A stretch of 64,000 nt of DNA from Macrolepiota albuminosa (taxonomy: Eukaryota; Basidiomycota; Agaricomycetes; Agaricales; Agaricaceae): contig JAMWFC010000037.1 in assembly GCA_027475525.1 (NCBI GenBank), positions 377,419-441,418 of the forward strand, given 5' to 3'. This document shows positions 21,696 to 34,755 of this stretch, one piece after another. The translations under genes and the position numbers were made by a program. The first letter of the stretch is position 1. The number at the start of each line of letters is the position of its first letter. The notes under the pieces are model-generated. The model saw only the letters and a list, made by a program, of their open reading frames with translations, did not search any database and had not been told where the DNA came from.

Positions 21696-22817
21696 ATGTA
21701 TCAGCTTGACTACATTCCTATGTCTTCTGATCCCAAAATTATGGCCACTGCTACTCCCGAGAATGCCATTGGAATCCTTCAGAATGGGATCACTTCTATA
21801 CTCAAAGCCATCAATCATCTCATACCTACATGGGGTGCCACCACAGCTAACCTTGATGTCACTGCACAGTCTGTAAACCAGCTCGCAGTTGCCACAGCAC
21901 AATCCGTCAATGCCACTGCCAATAATATCACAGCTATTACCAACCTTCCCCAACCACATATCAATGTGGCTGTCAGCCCAAGGACCATTCTCCTCCCAGA
22001 TGAATTCAAAGGGGCCAAAGATAAATCAGCTTACTTCTTGCGGACATGCAATCAATACTTTGCCCAAGCAGAAGTGGTCAGAGATGAGGTAAAAATAGCA
22101 ACAGCATTGGCATTGATGAAGGGTGACAAAGCAATTAAATGGGCAGAAAATCAGTTGAAACTTATTCAAGATGAAAGGGAGGGAGCGCTCACCACTTGGA
22201 CGGTATTTCAAGCAGCCTTCAGAGACCACTTTGGAGACCATACTTCCCAGAAAACTGCTGCTGCTAAGATTCGAAACCTTGTCATGGGAGACAGGGCGGC
22301 GGATGAATATAATACCAAATTTGACAACCTCAAGAATGATACAAGGTGGAACAAAGCTGCACTTCTCAATCACTACAAGTTGGGTCTAGAGAAAAGCCTG
22401 CTTATGAAAATCTATCAGTGTGATCCTCTTTCCAGGACTTTACAAGAGTGGAAGGACAAGGCAGACTTACTCAATCGACAGTGGAGACAATCAAAAGTTA
22501 CAATAGGAAGGGCGGAGGAAGAAAGACGTACTACAAAAGGCTCAAACAGACAGCTTAATACTCTGCAATTATCAATGGCACCAACCAAGAATTTTGCTCC
22601 CTCCAACCCTCAGGCAAGCACTACTGCTGATCCAAATGCCATGAATGTTGACGGAGCTCATAAACGGGGACCTCCCACTTGTTACAACTGTGGAAAAATA
22701 GGACATATTGCACGAAATTGTCGCTCACCAAAAATAGTCAAGGTAGTGGAAGTGGGAGAGATGATGGATGAAATGAAGAAAGCGGTGGCAGCTCAGCTGC
22801 GGAAACAGGGTTTTTAA
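21696..22817 (+). CDS. gag: Gypsy B Gag polyprotein
   Basis: 373 residues from ATG at 21696; an alternative ATG at 21720 is in frame, and the frame is open further upstream without an ATG. It contains a Retrotrans_gag-type helical region (about aa 110-260, with TWTVFQAAFRDHFGDH and DEYNTKFDNLKND) and a C-terminal CCHC zinc knuckle CYNCGKIGHIARNC (C-x2-C-x4-H-x4-C) that binds RNA. Gag forms the particle in which reverse transcription takes place. Pol follows in another frame after a stop, with about 60 bp between. The gene is intact. Confidence 0.92.
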   Translation: MYQLDYIPMSSDPKIMATATPENAIGILQNGITSILKAINHLIPTWGATTANLDVTAQSVNQLAVATAQSVNATANNITAITNLPQPHINVAVSPRTILLPDEFKGAKDKSAYFLRTCNQYFAQAEVVRDEVKIATALALMKGDKAIKWAENQLKLIQDEREGALTTWTVFQAAFRDHFGDHTSQKTAAAKIRNLVMGDRAADEYNTKFDNLKNDTRWNKAALLNHYKLGLEKSLLMKIYQCDPLSRTLQEWKDKADLLNRQWRQSKVTIGRAEEERRTTKGSNRQLNTLQLSMAPTKNFAPSNPQASTTADPNAMNVDGAHKRGPPTCYNCGKIGHIARNCRSPKIVKVVEVGEMMDEMKKAVAAQLRKQGF

Positions 22818-22870
22818 GAAGCCTGCCATGTAGCTGAATGGTTGGGTGTATGCAAGATTCTTGATTAGAC

Positions 22871-25830
22871 ATTAACAATATCCTTCCTTCTCAATTTCAA
22901 TCAGAATATTTTGTCTTGAAAGAATCAAAGGCTGATTTACAAGAAGATATGGTAACAATAGGATCAGTAGCAAGAGGAGGTACCTCAACAATGATCAAAG
23001 CGGAGCTCAAAAGACTAGACAATCAAGATTCATTTGGAGTTGACTGTTTATTGGATTCAGGAGCCACAAATATGTTTATGAATTCCATTTTGCAAGAAAA
23101 AATCAACTACCAATTGAAAAACTACCACATGCAATACCAGTCTTCAATGTTGATGGATCAAAGAATGAAAATGGAGCAATCACAGAATATGTGTCCTTGA
23201 TAATAAGATATCAAAACCACTCTGAAAAAGTCTACTTTTACCTCGCAAATATTGGAAAATCAGACGTTATCATTGGTCACAACTGGTTGCATAGGCACAA
23301 TCTGGAAATAAATTGGGAAACTGGAGAAGTAAGCTTGAACAGATGCCCAAGTTCTTGTGGGAGAGGAAGAATCAAAAGATTGAAGAAAGAAGCAAAGGAA
23401 CAAAAACACAGAAAAGCTCAGAAATATCAAAAACCAGAAGAGGTAGTGGGCGAAAAAGAGATAACTAAGGTGAAAGATAAGAAATTTCGATGGGTAAAAG
23501 AGAATCATCAATATGTTCAATTTTTCCATCCAGAAGTAGGCATTTTTGACAATTTATGGTTTGAAAGAAGTCAAATGCCTGCCATGGCTGCTCTGCGCAT
23601 CAATACAGCCTCTAATATCTCTCAGCATATAGCATAGCGAGAGAATAAACATAGGCAGAAAAGAGAAATTAGAGAAATGGTGCCGGATCATTACTATAAA
23701 CCATTTCAATTGGTTTTTGACAAAGAAGGTTTCAATGAATTTCCCCCTTGTAGACCCTGGGATCATGCAATTGACCTGACATCCAAAGCAAAGCCAAGTA
23801 AACCTTTGAAAGTATATTCTGTTAGCCTGCAAGAGCAAAAAGAATTGGATGAATTTTTAGACGAAAATCTGAAAAGTGGGAGAATACAACCATCTAAATC
23901 ACTGTGGGGGGCAGAATTCTTCTTTGTGAAAAAAAAAAAGATGGGAAGCTTAGACCAGTCCAAGACTACTGGAAACTGAATGCTATGACAGTAAAAAATA
24001 CCTACCCATTACCACTAATTTTGGACATAATTGGAAAGTTACGACATGCGAAAATCTTTTCGAAAATAGATGTAAGATGGGGGTTCAACAATATCAGAAT
24101 CAAAGAGGGAGATGAATATAAGGCAGCATTTCTTACCAACTGAGGACTTTTCAAACCGACAGTAATGTTCTTTGGGTTGTGCAACTCTCCTGCGACGTTT
24201 CAAACTATGATGAACAATCTGCTCAAAGACTTGATTTTACAGGGAGTGGTAATGGTGTACATGGATGATATTCTAGTATTTACAAAAGATCTCTGAGAAC
24301 ATCGAAAAGTGGTGTTGGAAGTACTAGAAATACTTGAGCGTAACAAGCTTTATCTAAAACCAGAAAAATGCGAATTCAAAAAAAGAAAAATAGAGTACTT
24401 GGGAGTAGTGATAGGAGATGGCAAGGTAGAAATGGACCCAGCAAAATTAGCAGCAATTGAAGAATGGCCCGCACCCACAACAATTAAGGAGACACAATCG
24501 TTTTTAGGCTTTTGTAACTTTTATCAAAAATTTATTCAAAGTTTTGCAACCATTGCGCAGCCTTTATACCACCTGACACAAAAAAACCAAGGGTTTCGAT
24601 GGACAACAGATTGCACCAGATCATTCCGTACCTTAAAAGACAAACTAGTATCAGCCCCTGTCTTAACTCTAGCAACCGACGACGAACCATATAAGATTGA
24701 GGCAGATGCCTCTGACTATGCCTCAGGAGCCGTGTTATCTCAGAGACAAGGAGGAGAATAGCACCCAGTAGCTTATTATTCAAAAAGCTTTTTGATGGCC
24801 AAAAGAAACTACGAAATACATGACAAAGAAATGTTAGCAAGAATCAGAGCGTTAGAAGAATGGCGCTACCTTGTGCAAGGTAGTAAGCATAAATTGGAGA
24901 TATGGACAGACCATAAAAATCTTGAATACTTTTTGACTGCCCAAAAACTGAACAGGAGACAGGCGCAATGGTCAGGACTTCTTGCTGATTATGATTTCTG
25001 TCTGAAACATAAACTGGGCAAGTCGATGCTAAAACCTGATGCCCTATCTAGAAGACTGGATCACAAAAAAGGAGTAGAAAATGATAATAAAGATGTTACT
25101 TTAATTACAGCAGATCATATCTTAGCTCTGCTTATTGGCAGCGCAATCATGGCAGCAACAGAGGGTGACACAATAGTGGAGCTGTTAAAGGAGAGAGGGC
25201 CCACGCTGATCAATGAAAAAGTTCAGAGAATGGACACAAGAAGAAGGACTTACCTTTAGAGATGGGTTAATAGTAGTACTTGATGACGAAATAAAGAGAA
25301 AAATAGTGGAGCTATACCACGATTCGAGGATTGGAGGCCATCCAGGGAGATATAAAACAAAAGAATTGATTACAAGAAACTACTGGTGGCCCAAGATGAC
25401 AGAGTATATACACAAGTATGTCGACGGATGCAAAAAATGCCAGCAGACAAAAATATTCCCACAGAAGCCACGAGGGTTACTATTCCCAAACAAAATCCCA
25501 GAGTTCCCGTTTCAGATTATTTTGACAGATTTTATTGTTGGATTACCAGTATCAATGGACTATGATGCCATAATGGTAGTGGTCAACCGGTTTAGTAAGA
25601 AGATATTTGCAATACCTTGTAGTAAGGAAACAGACTCGGAAGGTGCAGCACGCCTATTCAGAGATAATGTATGGCGTCACAAAGGACTGCCCCATACAGT
25701 AATTAGTGATCGAGGATCTCAATTTGCTTCCGCATTTACAAAGGAACTCTATGGCCTACTTGGCATCTCCAGAAATCTATCTACCTTGCATCACCCGCAA
25801 ACAGATGGACAAACGGAACGAATAAATCAA
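22871..25830 (+). pseudogene. pol: Gypsy B Pol: protease, RT, RNase H, integrase N-terminal part
   Basis: Order: aspartic protease LLDSGATNMF (about 23054), the second protease part KSDVIIGHNWLHRH in another frame, reverse transcriptase with VYMDDILVF (about 24256), RNase H with EADASDYASGAVLSQ (about 24700), integrase zinc finger (H...H with CKKCQQ, about 25310-25445) and the DDE core with LTDFIVGLP, VISDRGSQFAS and HPQTDGQTERINQ, where the block is inserted. Lesions: a frameshift near 23185, a poly-A frameshift near 23930, stops at 24141 (TGA), 24294 (TGA) and 24759 (TAG), and a frameshift near 25210. The remaining integrase follows 31.5 kb later. RT and protease catalytic residues are intact, but the polyprotein is not. 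Confidence 0.92.
25825..25830 (+). repeat. Direct repeat at left edge of 31.5-kb block
   Basis: AATCAA here and AACCAA at 57356-57361. Both encode Asn-Gln in the integrase frame, so one copy is redundant. A 6-bp duplication with one C/T difference is the simplest reading. Confidence 0.55.
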
Positions 25831-26559
25831 AGGGGATGGGCTGCTGCGACGCATGGTGAGACCAAGGTCTACGTGGCTGGGTGTTATGGGAGGCAACATG
25901 GCAGTGCCAGTGTGACAGCGCTAGCGTGACATGCTAGCACGGCAATACAGTGCAGGCTAGCTCACAACATAGGGAGAAATTGAGACTATATTTGTGTGGA
26001 TATCAGTATATAGATTGTACGTATTGCTGTCCGTAAGCATAATTCGAAAAAAATAGTCCATAAATGTATAAAAAAAAACGTAGAAATTCGAAAATTGTAA
26101 TGTTCATTTATCTTCGTCGTCCCTGTATGCGTAGAACGTGTTGACGTTGACACGACCGCCGTACAAGAACAGGTACGTCCCTGTGCGACGCGGTTTCGAG
26201 TTTCTGGCCTGTAAAGAGGTTCTATACGGCAAAACACGCTAAAAACAGGCAATGAACCTGATCTTGCCTGTTGAATAGCTTAACCCTCCCCATCATCTCC
26301 TTGCAGCACGTGAATGCTCGAATAACAAGCATGCGCACTGACCTAGCCGTATGTTAGTCATATAGAGCCAAAAAAAGGCACGAAGGTACGTATTTCATAC
26401 CCTGAACCACACCAGTCCCTTTGCCTTCACTTTTTTCGAATTTATTTGACGAGTCGTCGTTGACAGACCGGGAAACAGTGTGGGAGGATTCATCGGAAGT
26501 CGACAAGTGATTCATGGACGGTGTTAGGGTGAAAATGACGTTTAATGTGTAGAGTTCAG

Positions 26560-27140
26560 CTTGAGCAAGGTTGAGCAATGTCTGGCACAGTGTGACGGTC
26601 TGCGTCACGCGTAACAACACTTATACGCATCAGCGTCGCTTGCCTTGGCTCTTGAACAGCCAACATTGGCCCCCCTTGTCGTCCTTGGAGCGTCCGCACA
26701 CGAGGTGAAGAGGTTCTTCATAACCTAAAATCGAAATTGTGAGTTCAATGTCTAGCACGCTGTGATGGTCTGAGTCACACGTGACAGCCACTAATACGCA
26801 TCAGTGTCGCTCATGTTGGCTTTTAGACAGCCTGCGTTTGGCCCACTCATCGTCCTTGAAGCGTCTGCACGCGAGTTGCATATGTTATTAATATCCTAGA
26901 ATAGAAATCATCAGTTCAGGGTGCGGATAAAAGTCCTACATAACAGTTGACGACAAAACCCCGCCCGGGCATCCGCGTCGCTCCTGTTAGCTTGTCATTA
27001 GCCCCCACGTCGTCCTTGGAGCATACGCACGTGAGCTGGGGCTTTAATGCACGTACTGTAGTCGAAATGGTGAGTTCGGGTGCCGTTAACAAGTCCGACG
27101 CAGCCTTTCCTCATAAATACCCGCCCACGCATCAGTAGTG
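26560..27140. repeat. Imperfect ~170-bp tandem repeat, three copies
   Basis: Each copy holds GCATCAGYGTCGCTYRTG-like sequence (near 26625, 26797 and 26968) followed about 65 bp later by CGTCCTTGRAGCGTCYGCAC and a stretch ending in GTGAGTTC. The copies have diverged by many substitutions, so this is an old repeat. Confidence 0.7.
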
Positions 27141-27479
27141 GGAAAGGTTCTCGTTGTTCAGGCAGCAGGTGGCAAACGGGAGAGGGTAGGTTTGTTGTCC
27201 ATGATAGATATATTTTGAGTGTCCTGTAAATCCCGAGGAGTGCGTGATAATAGCATTCGAATCGTCGTGCTTCAAACTCGTGTACATAGAGCGTATTGTG
27301 ATATCTTTCCTGTCATGGTCAAGGGTCAGGAGGTTGTCGTTTCCAGGTTGTCGTTTCCAAGAGCATGTACAGAGGTTGGTACAAGAATTGAGCCTTCTGA
27401 GAGAATATAGTGTAGTAAGATGAGTTGTCACCAGTGCCAGTCTGGACGCCGAAGGTATGGCTGGGATGATGCGAAGCAG

Positions 27480-27705
27480 TGAATTCTACAGGCTCTAGCA
27501 CAGATTTAGCACCAAGAGGATGGTCCTGGCCATACCCAAGGGTTATGCACGGTTCTACAGCTCTAGCACAGATTTAACACCCAGAGCACCAAGAGGATGG
27601 TCCTGGCCATATCCAAGGGTTATGCACGGTTCTACAGCTCTAGCACAGATTTAACACCCAGATGATGGTTTTGGCCATACCTACGCTTTTTACCGTCATA
27701 ATTTG
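27480..27705. repeat. Short tandem repeat with CTCTAGCACAGATTTARCAC unit
   Basis: Three copies of a unit ending in GGTCCTGGCCATA. The copies at 27551 and 27628 form an exact 77-bp pair, and the outer copy at about 27487 is diverged. Confidence 0.65.
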
Positions 27706-28061
27706 CCAATGTTAAATAGAAACCAACTTGTGTAAATGGTTTTCTTCTCTACTGCATTCTGGAACAGAGATGGAGAGTAGAATATTGAAGGCAAGAAATA
27801 GAAACGGTGACTCCGATCCCTCGACATTGATACGACGCTGTACCAGCAGTCAGGGACAAAACATGCACCAGAAGTCAAAATAAACATTTAATTATGGGCT
27901 GAAAACTGTAAGCCTCCTGGTAGCAGTCTCAACAAATATCTATCTCCGAAAATATCCCAACAAATACACAGAAAAGTACAGAACAACAGGCAGGGACTGG
28001 CTCAAACTATCAGCTCAACAATAGTCTAACCACTGTCATGGAGAGGAAAAGCATGGAAGCT

Positions 28062-28331
28062 GGCAATGGACGGAACAGGATGAAATTGGGAAATTATTAT
28101 TTGCATTCAAGATCATAATTCTCAATTTCATCATCAAATCAGTCAATGTTCGGCAATGGACGGAATAGGATGAAATTGGGAAAGTATTATTTGCATTCAA
28201 GATCATAATTCTCAATTTCATCATCAAATCAGTCAATGTTTGGCAATGGACGGAATAGGATGAAATTGGGAAATTATTATATGCATTCAATATTATAATT
28301 CTCAATTTCATCGTCAAATCAGTCAATATTC
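28062..28331. repeat. 90-bp tandem repeat, three copies
   Basis: Starts at 28062, 28152 and 28242 with GGCAATGGACGGAAYAGGAT. Copies differ by a few substitutions, unlike the exact 77-bp pairs, so this looks like a true minisatellite. Confidence 0.85.
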
Positions 28332-29650
28332 GATTTGACAACAAGGGGGGGGAAAAGAAAGAAGTAGGGGATGCAGGGAAGCGCTAAAAGAGGAAAGAGG
28401 GATCTATGAAGGAGATCGTGCTAAATGGAGCTCAAGCAAATGGAGAAGTGGCAATCAGAAACATCCAGAAGAATGGTGGAACAAGAAGTTGAATGGTGGA
28501 GCGGGTGGCACTGAAACAGGCCTCCCAAAAGGGAAATGGGACTATCAAATACGTTCTGGAAGTTGGAGAGTTTCCGACAAAGAGTCATATGTAGATAGTG
28601 GTCTGTGCACCAGAAAAACAGTATAAATAGCCCAAGTTTAGTAGAGAATGGACAGGCAATTGATAGGCAAAGGCTCGGTGATTCCCAGGGAGTGAATTGC
28701 TTAGGCCGGAGTTTGTTAAGAAACCTCAGCGTTTTGCAAAGTTATTAAACGCATTCAAAATAATAATTATCCCTTTCGTCATCAAAGTCAGTGTGAATTC
28801 AAGGTCATATTCTACACTAGCAAGCCCCAGAACTATCAAGTAATACTTCTACCAAGTACTACAACATCTAGTAGGATAATTAAGAATATACATATGTTAG
28901 TTATTGAAGAAATGGAAGGGACAACCTCGTACCTCTGTCAACATCAAATCGGGGCTTTTCATTTTTTGTCTGAATCGGGTCTGATGAGACCCTGTTGAGT
29001 TTCTACTCGTAATTCAGCGGATAAAACGGTATCGTGGGTAGATAAGCTGTGTCGCCTGCTTCGCCGCGGTGCAGGCGGAATACGAATGCGTCTGTGGGGG
29101 GAAGGGGAAGTGAGTAAGTTTTTATTTTTCTTAGATGGGTGAGACGTAGGATATTCAACCACCAGCTTCAAAGCTTACATTCAGCTGTAATCCAACAACA
29201 TCAATGCTATCAAACATGGAAAGAATCAATAAGAACGAACTGTACCATAGTACTGGACATGTAGAGCCCTTCATCTATATGCTGGCTTTACCCACATTTG
29301 GGATTGGCTGCATATGACCTGTCAGTGGGACTATATGGATTTCTTAGAACATATAATTGTGCGGGTGGAGGAGACATACCTAGCACTTTGAATGCCAACA
29401 ACGCATGCTTGAGACTCCATGGCTGACAAACGATACTGCTCATGGTTACATGGAGATTGCCGCAGAGCTGTCATGTCACGTTATCTAAAATCTTCCTTCT
29501 AGAATAATCCGCTGGTTCCAGAAACATGTTCCATCAGAAAGTGCCAGGTCGTAGCTCCAGCAGCGGATGACAAATGAATGTGTATGTTTATCGTTGTTGT
29601 ATGATTTGTGTTTGATTGTTCAAATCCGTTCTTGTTCTTCAATTGTCACC

Positions 29651-32600
29651 ATGGACGGTATAATGTCATCTCACCACCCTCGCCTCGACAACTCTAAGTT
29701 TTATAATCACTCATGGTATTCAGACGTTATTCCTAACACTCATGACCTGTCTTCTCACTTTGACAGCACACCTGTGGCGGCAAGTTACTTAGATATTCTT
29801 TATGTATGCTCTGCTGACCTATTTAAGGCGCTTGCACGTGTGTTGTCTGAGGCAGAAAAAAATATTTCTCTTGCTAGCCGTTCAGACGTATTCTCCATAT
29901 TTCGAGATACTATAAATGATGTCCCTGTTTATTGTGTACCGAAAGATAAGGCACTCGAAGCCTTTTTCAAAGTTATTATGTCATATCGTGTACTCGACAT
30001 ATACACGCTTGTATGTGAGGATGAGATGCGCCCTCCACAAACCTCAGGGCCGATGATGGAGAATAGCCGTTCAGTAGGTTCATCTTCTATTATCTATTTC
30101 ATTGTTTGAGTTTGTATTTTAGCTGGTAAACCCTTTAAACTCACTCCCAAACCTTATCGGGAAATTCCATAAAAGCCTTGTACAACGTCTGAAAAAGATA
30201 AATGCCGAATCTAGAGGAGAACGACCGAGAGACCGTCCCACCTCCAAGTTTACGGGTCCTCCCATGAAGCTGTACTCCAAACTCACTTCTTGGGTCAGCA
30301 ATAAGGGTGTTCAAAACACCATAATCAATCTTACTAGTGCGGCGTTACATCTAAGTTGCCTATTAAAGGTAACTTTAATTGATATCAGTTCGAATGTCCA
30401 TTAAAGTTGCCTCAGGGTAACCTTTATCTACCGTCCGATATCACGGCAATCGAAGATATCATCGTTGACGAGTATTTCCCTTCTCGACCTTATTATAATG
30501 GCTGCTCATTGTCTTTGTTGTGTATAGCGAAAGCAGATCTAGCAATCAAGACCAATTGAAATATCTCCATACTACGCATGGTGGTGCCATTGACGGTGCT
30601 GGTTCAGATCAAATCAACGAAGCGGCTCCTGCTTGGATTGAAATTGTATCTGTCCCTTCACCTTCTAAGAAGCGCCCGCTTGATGCTTTGCGTGTTCCTT
30701 TGATTGCTGCATCGACCACTTCAACGAGCAACGAAGCCAAACAAGACGATGATGCAAGCCCATTGTTTGGACCTGCTCCGTTCCCTGTTGGATTGGTTGA
30801 CTTACCAGGACCCCTTATTCGCTCGGCAAGCCCGTCAGGTCATGTAGATATTCCTCATCCAACCGTTGGCGACAAGCCTCATGGTAATGAGCAGTCTTCA
30901 CCTACGCGACCTGAAAATTTAGACAACTCACCCATTTCTCCAAATAGCATTATTGATTTAGGGGACCTTATGGACGTGTCACCTGATATCTCCAATAATG
31001 ATGCTGAGGATACCCGTCTTGACCCATCCCCTTGTACAGACACACTCGACTGTGCATTGGAAGACCCCACAGGATCCAAAAACTATAACCAGTTAACCGA
31101 TGTCCCTTCCTCTCCAAATACCGTCCATGCCTTGGATGACGCTATGGACGTGTCGCCCATTATTTTGAATCGTGAAGTTGAGGATTCCCCCGAACCGGTC
31201 CCCATGGACGTGGCACCCGACGTTTCGAATTGTGACATTGAGGATTCCCCTGCAGGTGCCCGTGAGGTCGATCATACTAATTCCAATATGGCACCTGCTA
31301 CTGGGGCATTTATTCCCAGGACAGACGTACCGGATGGAGAACAGGTAACACTCGTAGTTACCGGTATTGGTTCACTGACTTTAGATAATGCCTCTGAGAC
31401 AGCAGTTAACGACGATTTGCCTACTTCCGACCCAGCAGTGACTGTCGGCTCCGCTAAGACTTCGAAAGGAAAGCGGAGAAAGTCAGCGTGTATTGCGGCC
31501 AAAAACAAGCAACGTAATACGGCACCCTTGACGCCTAGGAAGAGGAAACGGAACTACACAAGTAAGGCTCATGTAGACTCTGATAGCGCTAGTGAGCCTC
31601 CCACGATGGACTCAGATAACAATAGCAATTCCTCCAATGACTCCGCTGAGGGAACGGCGGTTGCTTCACCCCTTGAAAATGTTGAGATGGATTGGGGTTA
31701 CATTGACCTGACCCTTGAGTCTACAGTGAGTTACTGTCTATGCGTTGATCAACTGGCTGTGATTCTGGGTTTAGGATGATGAGGATAGCCATACCGTCAA
31801 AGCTCCGAATCATCTTGATCTCTCAGAACCATGGATTCTCCGTGAAGGGGACACCATACATATAGCATTGTCTGGCGGCGATGGGATGTTTGAATACACA
31901 CCAAGATTTCATGTGCGTATATATTCTATTCTGTTCTAATAGCCTTCCGTTCACTGCTCTGTAGCTCGACAGGGACCTTGTTTGGTTTTGTGGATTGTAT
32001 GCCGCATCTGTTGCCCATCGGGTTCGACCCTCATCTGTGAAGGTGATGACTCAAACCGAGTATCACTCTTCCTCTCCACTTGCTCTCTCCAAAACCTTAA
32101 CGTCGCATTCTTGTATTCTTGTCATTGGGGACCAGCATATTGACCCAGGTTTCAATGCATGCTCCTTATCAGACGTATGCGTCTTGGACAATGTTATCCA
32201 GGTGCATGGTACGCTCAAGCTCCTTTGTATCATTTTTATTATCTTTAATTTTAATTCTTTTTCCCGCAGATTTCACCATATCTGGTACCGAGCGTTTAAA
32301 GCATGCGACACCTCAGGATCTTCTAAAGACACTAGAATCTTCGTACCCAAGATCATTAAGTGCTTTGGATATCCCTGCCTCCCTAGAAACTTTCCCACGC
32401 CTCCTGTTCTCGAGCGACTCGGCTGTCTGGGGAAAAGTTCAAGGTCACGGGTACTGTAAAGTGGACAATTTTTATGCCTCCTGTTCTCGAGCGACTCGGC
32501 TGTCTGGGGAAAAGTTCAAGGTCACGGGTACTGTAAAGTGGACAATTTTTATCCCATTTCCGATATGCGATGGAATCTTGCTTCCACCAGTGGCACCCAC

Positions 32601-34451
32601 CATTACTGGCACATCGACGCCAATGGTTTTGCTACGTTTGTCTTCATCGAGACTGGCGCGAAGTTGTGGTTCGTGGCGGTGCCCAAATCTGGAAATTACA
32701 ATGACTTCGGAGCATGGGACCTGTACGTTAACGATTTCTACACCAGAAAGCCAAACGATGAAAAGTGGGACGTCGAGCTCCTTGTTCTGCAGCCGGGTTC
32801 CATGCTGTTTGTCAACTGATTATTTCTTTTCCTTGTATTATTTACTGATAATGTATTATTACAGCATCATGCACCCATGCTTACCTCATGCCGTAGTTAC
32901 GCCAATACCTACAATATGCCGTGGGGGTCATTTCTACAACACATCGACTCTCGCTGCCTCAATAATCAGCTTGTATCACCATTACATCGCTTCGACATCA
33001 ATATCCAACATGGACCACGGTCCCGCATCAGACACGGTGCTGATGCACCTCCTCACATATTTCGTCCTTGTTCTCATTGATTCGGTGACCGATCACAGTA
33101 CGTGAAGTCATCGTCACATCTGTTTATACCATTCACGTATGTGCAGATTACGACAATGGTCACGTTTCGAACACAAACTCATGGGACAGCATGCTGATAC
33201 TTCTTCATTTATGCAACTATTTTGAATTGCATGATGCACTTGCTCGAACACAAACTCATGGGACAGCGTGCTGATACTTCTTCATTTATGCAACTATTTT
33301 GAATTGCATGATGCACTTGCGCCTTCGGACCATGCTTGGAACGGCGATCTTCGATCCTTTGAGGTGTCCATAAAAAACCGGGTCCGCGCACGAAGGCTGA
33401 TGTACTGGTTCTTCTCCAATCACAAACTCGAAAGCGAGTCCGATGGCAGTATCATAACGGGTCTGCCTGCGCTTGAACACATATCGTCTCGGTTCCTGGC
33501 TATCCATGCTTGTGTACTTATGCACTACAAAAAAATTGCATGGCTGAATCATATACACGGTTCCGACGCAGATACACCCCCATCAACAACTTGTATCAAC
33601 ATCCAATCCGTCCTCTGTGATGGACCTGCCTGGAAGGCATACACCCTTGTCCGTCCACATCTTGGTGCTTCCGACGTCGATTCTGCTGAATTAACGTTTG
33701 CCTGGAGGGGCAGCCGATACATTATTTGCAAAGTTCCAACAGTTGACTTCTGTGAGTGTTTTCCGCATATAAGTTCTGACATTTTTCATACTTCCTCAGC
33801 TTATGCAAAGTTCCAACAGTTGACTTCTGTGAGTGTTTTCCGCATATAAGTTCTGACATTTTTCATACTTCCTCAGCTTATCCGTACATCAATGGTTATG
33901 TTTGGCGGGATTCCACGATTGCATGCCAACTTGGCGTCACACTCACAAATTTCAATCCCTGAACATCAATGGTTATGTTTGGCGGGATTCCACGATTGCA
34001 TGCCAACTTGGCGTCACACTCACAAATTTCAATCCCTGATGCGAAGAAGATGCCGACTTGTCTTGCTGGGTCGAATTTTCTGTTGATGAATTAAAAACTT
34101 ACAATGCCTGCCCCGAGGCCAGTTATATCAGCGACACCCCCCCCAAATCTCCCATTCTCGCTCCTACAGATACGCCCCATAGTCCCAGCCAAGCAAGTGA
34201 TACATCGAGTAGCTCAAGAAAGATGACCCCCCATAGTCCCAAAGCAAGTGATACTTCGAGTAGCTCAAGCAGTGAAGACGAATCATCAGACAGGCCTGGT
34301 AAGTTGCTCAGTACAGGTGTCGATATTGTACTCATTCGCTTAATCTAGCTGCTAAGCGAATCCGAGACAGGCCTGGTAAGTTGCTCAGTACAGGTGTCGA
34401 TATTGTACTCATTCGCTTAATCTAGCTGCTAAGCGAATCCGACGATCATAG
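29651..34451 (+). CDS. JmjC-like (cupin dioxygenase) protein gene inside the block
   Basis: Multi-exon plus-strand gene. N-terminal exon MDGIMSSHHPRLDNSKFY at 29651. The middle part (30520-31720) is Asp/Ser/Pro-rich with repeated MDVSP-type motifs and basic nuclear-signal stretches (KGKRRKSACIAAKNK, PRKRKRNY). The C-terminal part has HYWHIDANGFATFVFIETGA, in which HxD (32610-32618) are the expected iron ligands, GAKLWFVAVP, and after an intron PHAVVTPIPTICRGGHFYNT, with the third His at 32886. This HxD...H pattern is that of JmjC/2-oxoglutarate dioxygenases. The frame shifts by one between the two halves. Five or more short introns are supported (for example GTGAGT at 31723, GTGCGT near 31914). 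The tail ends AAKRIRRS at TAG 34449. Duplications at 32399, 33167, 33727, 33887 and 34289 disturb the frame. The substrate is unknown, and some introns are uncertain. Confidence 0.65.
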
Positions 34452-34619
34452 CGTTTTTATTTGTTATAGTTTATGTCACCGCCTTTTTTTTAGTCCATTC
34501 GTCTACAAGATGACAACATCCAGTGTCTGAAACAAATAAGATTGGTAAATTGTTTACCACACAGAAGATGGTAAAAATGCTCGATCCAATATTTATGTCA
34601 CGCTAGAGTAACCTGCTGT

Positions 34620-34740
34620 TGTAAGCTGCTCCAGCAGCGGTTTATGTAAGCTGACACTACAGTAATATTTTATGTAAGCTGACGCTCCATCAATAGTTTA
34701 TGTAAGCTGATGCTTCAGCAGTCGTTTATGTAATCTACCA
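34620..34740. repeat. 28-bp subterminal repeat cluster, 3' side of Helitron 1
   Basis: Four copies of TTTATGTAAGCTGAYRCTNCA-type sequence, the inverse of the unit at 50278-50690. It lies just after the helicase stop. Confidence 0.7.
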
Positions 34741-34755
34741 CTTCCATTGACGTGA

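Larger units (their letters stand above)
25831..29650. other. Non-coding left part of the block
   Basis: 3.8 kb with stops in all frames beyond short ORFs. It contains the tandem repeats listed separately (26560-27140, 27480-27705, 28062-28331) and otherwise unique AT-rich sequence. No RNA gene is recognised. Confidence 0.6.

Noticed and set aside
26354..26620. Minus-strand 88-codon ORF in the block margin
   Set aside because: It lies in a diverged tandem repeat and has no intron or motif support.
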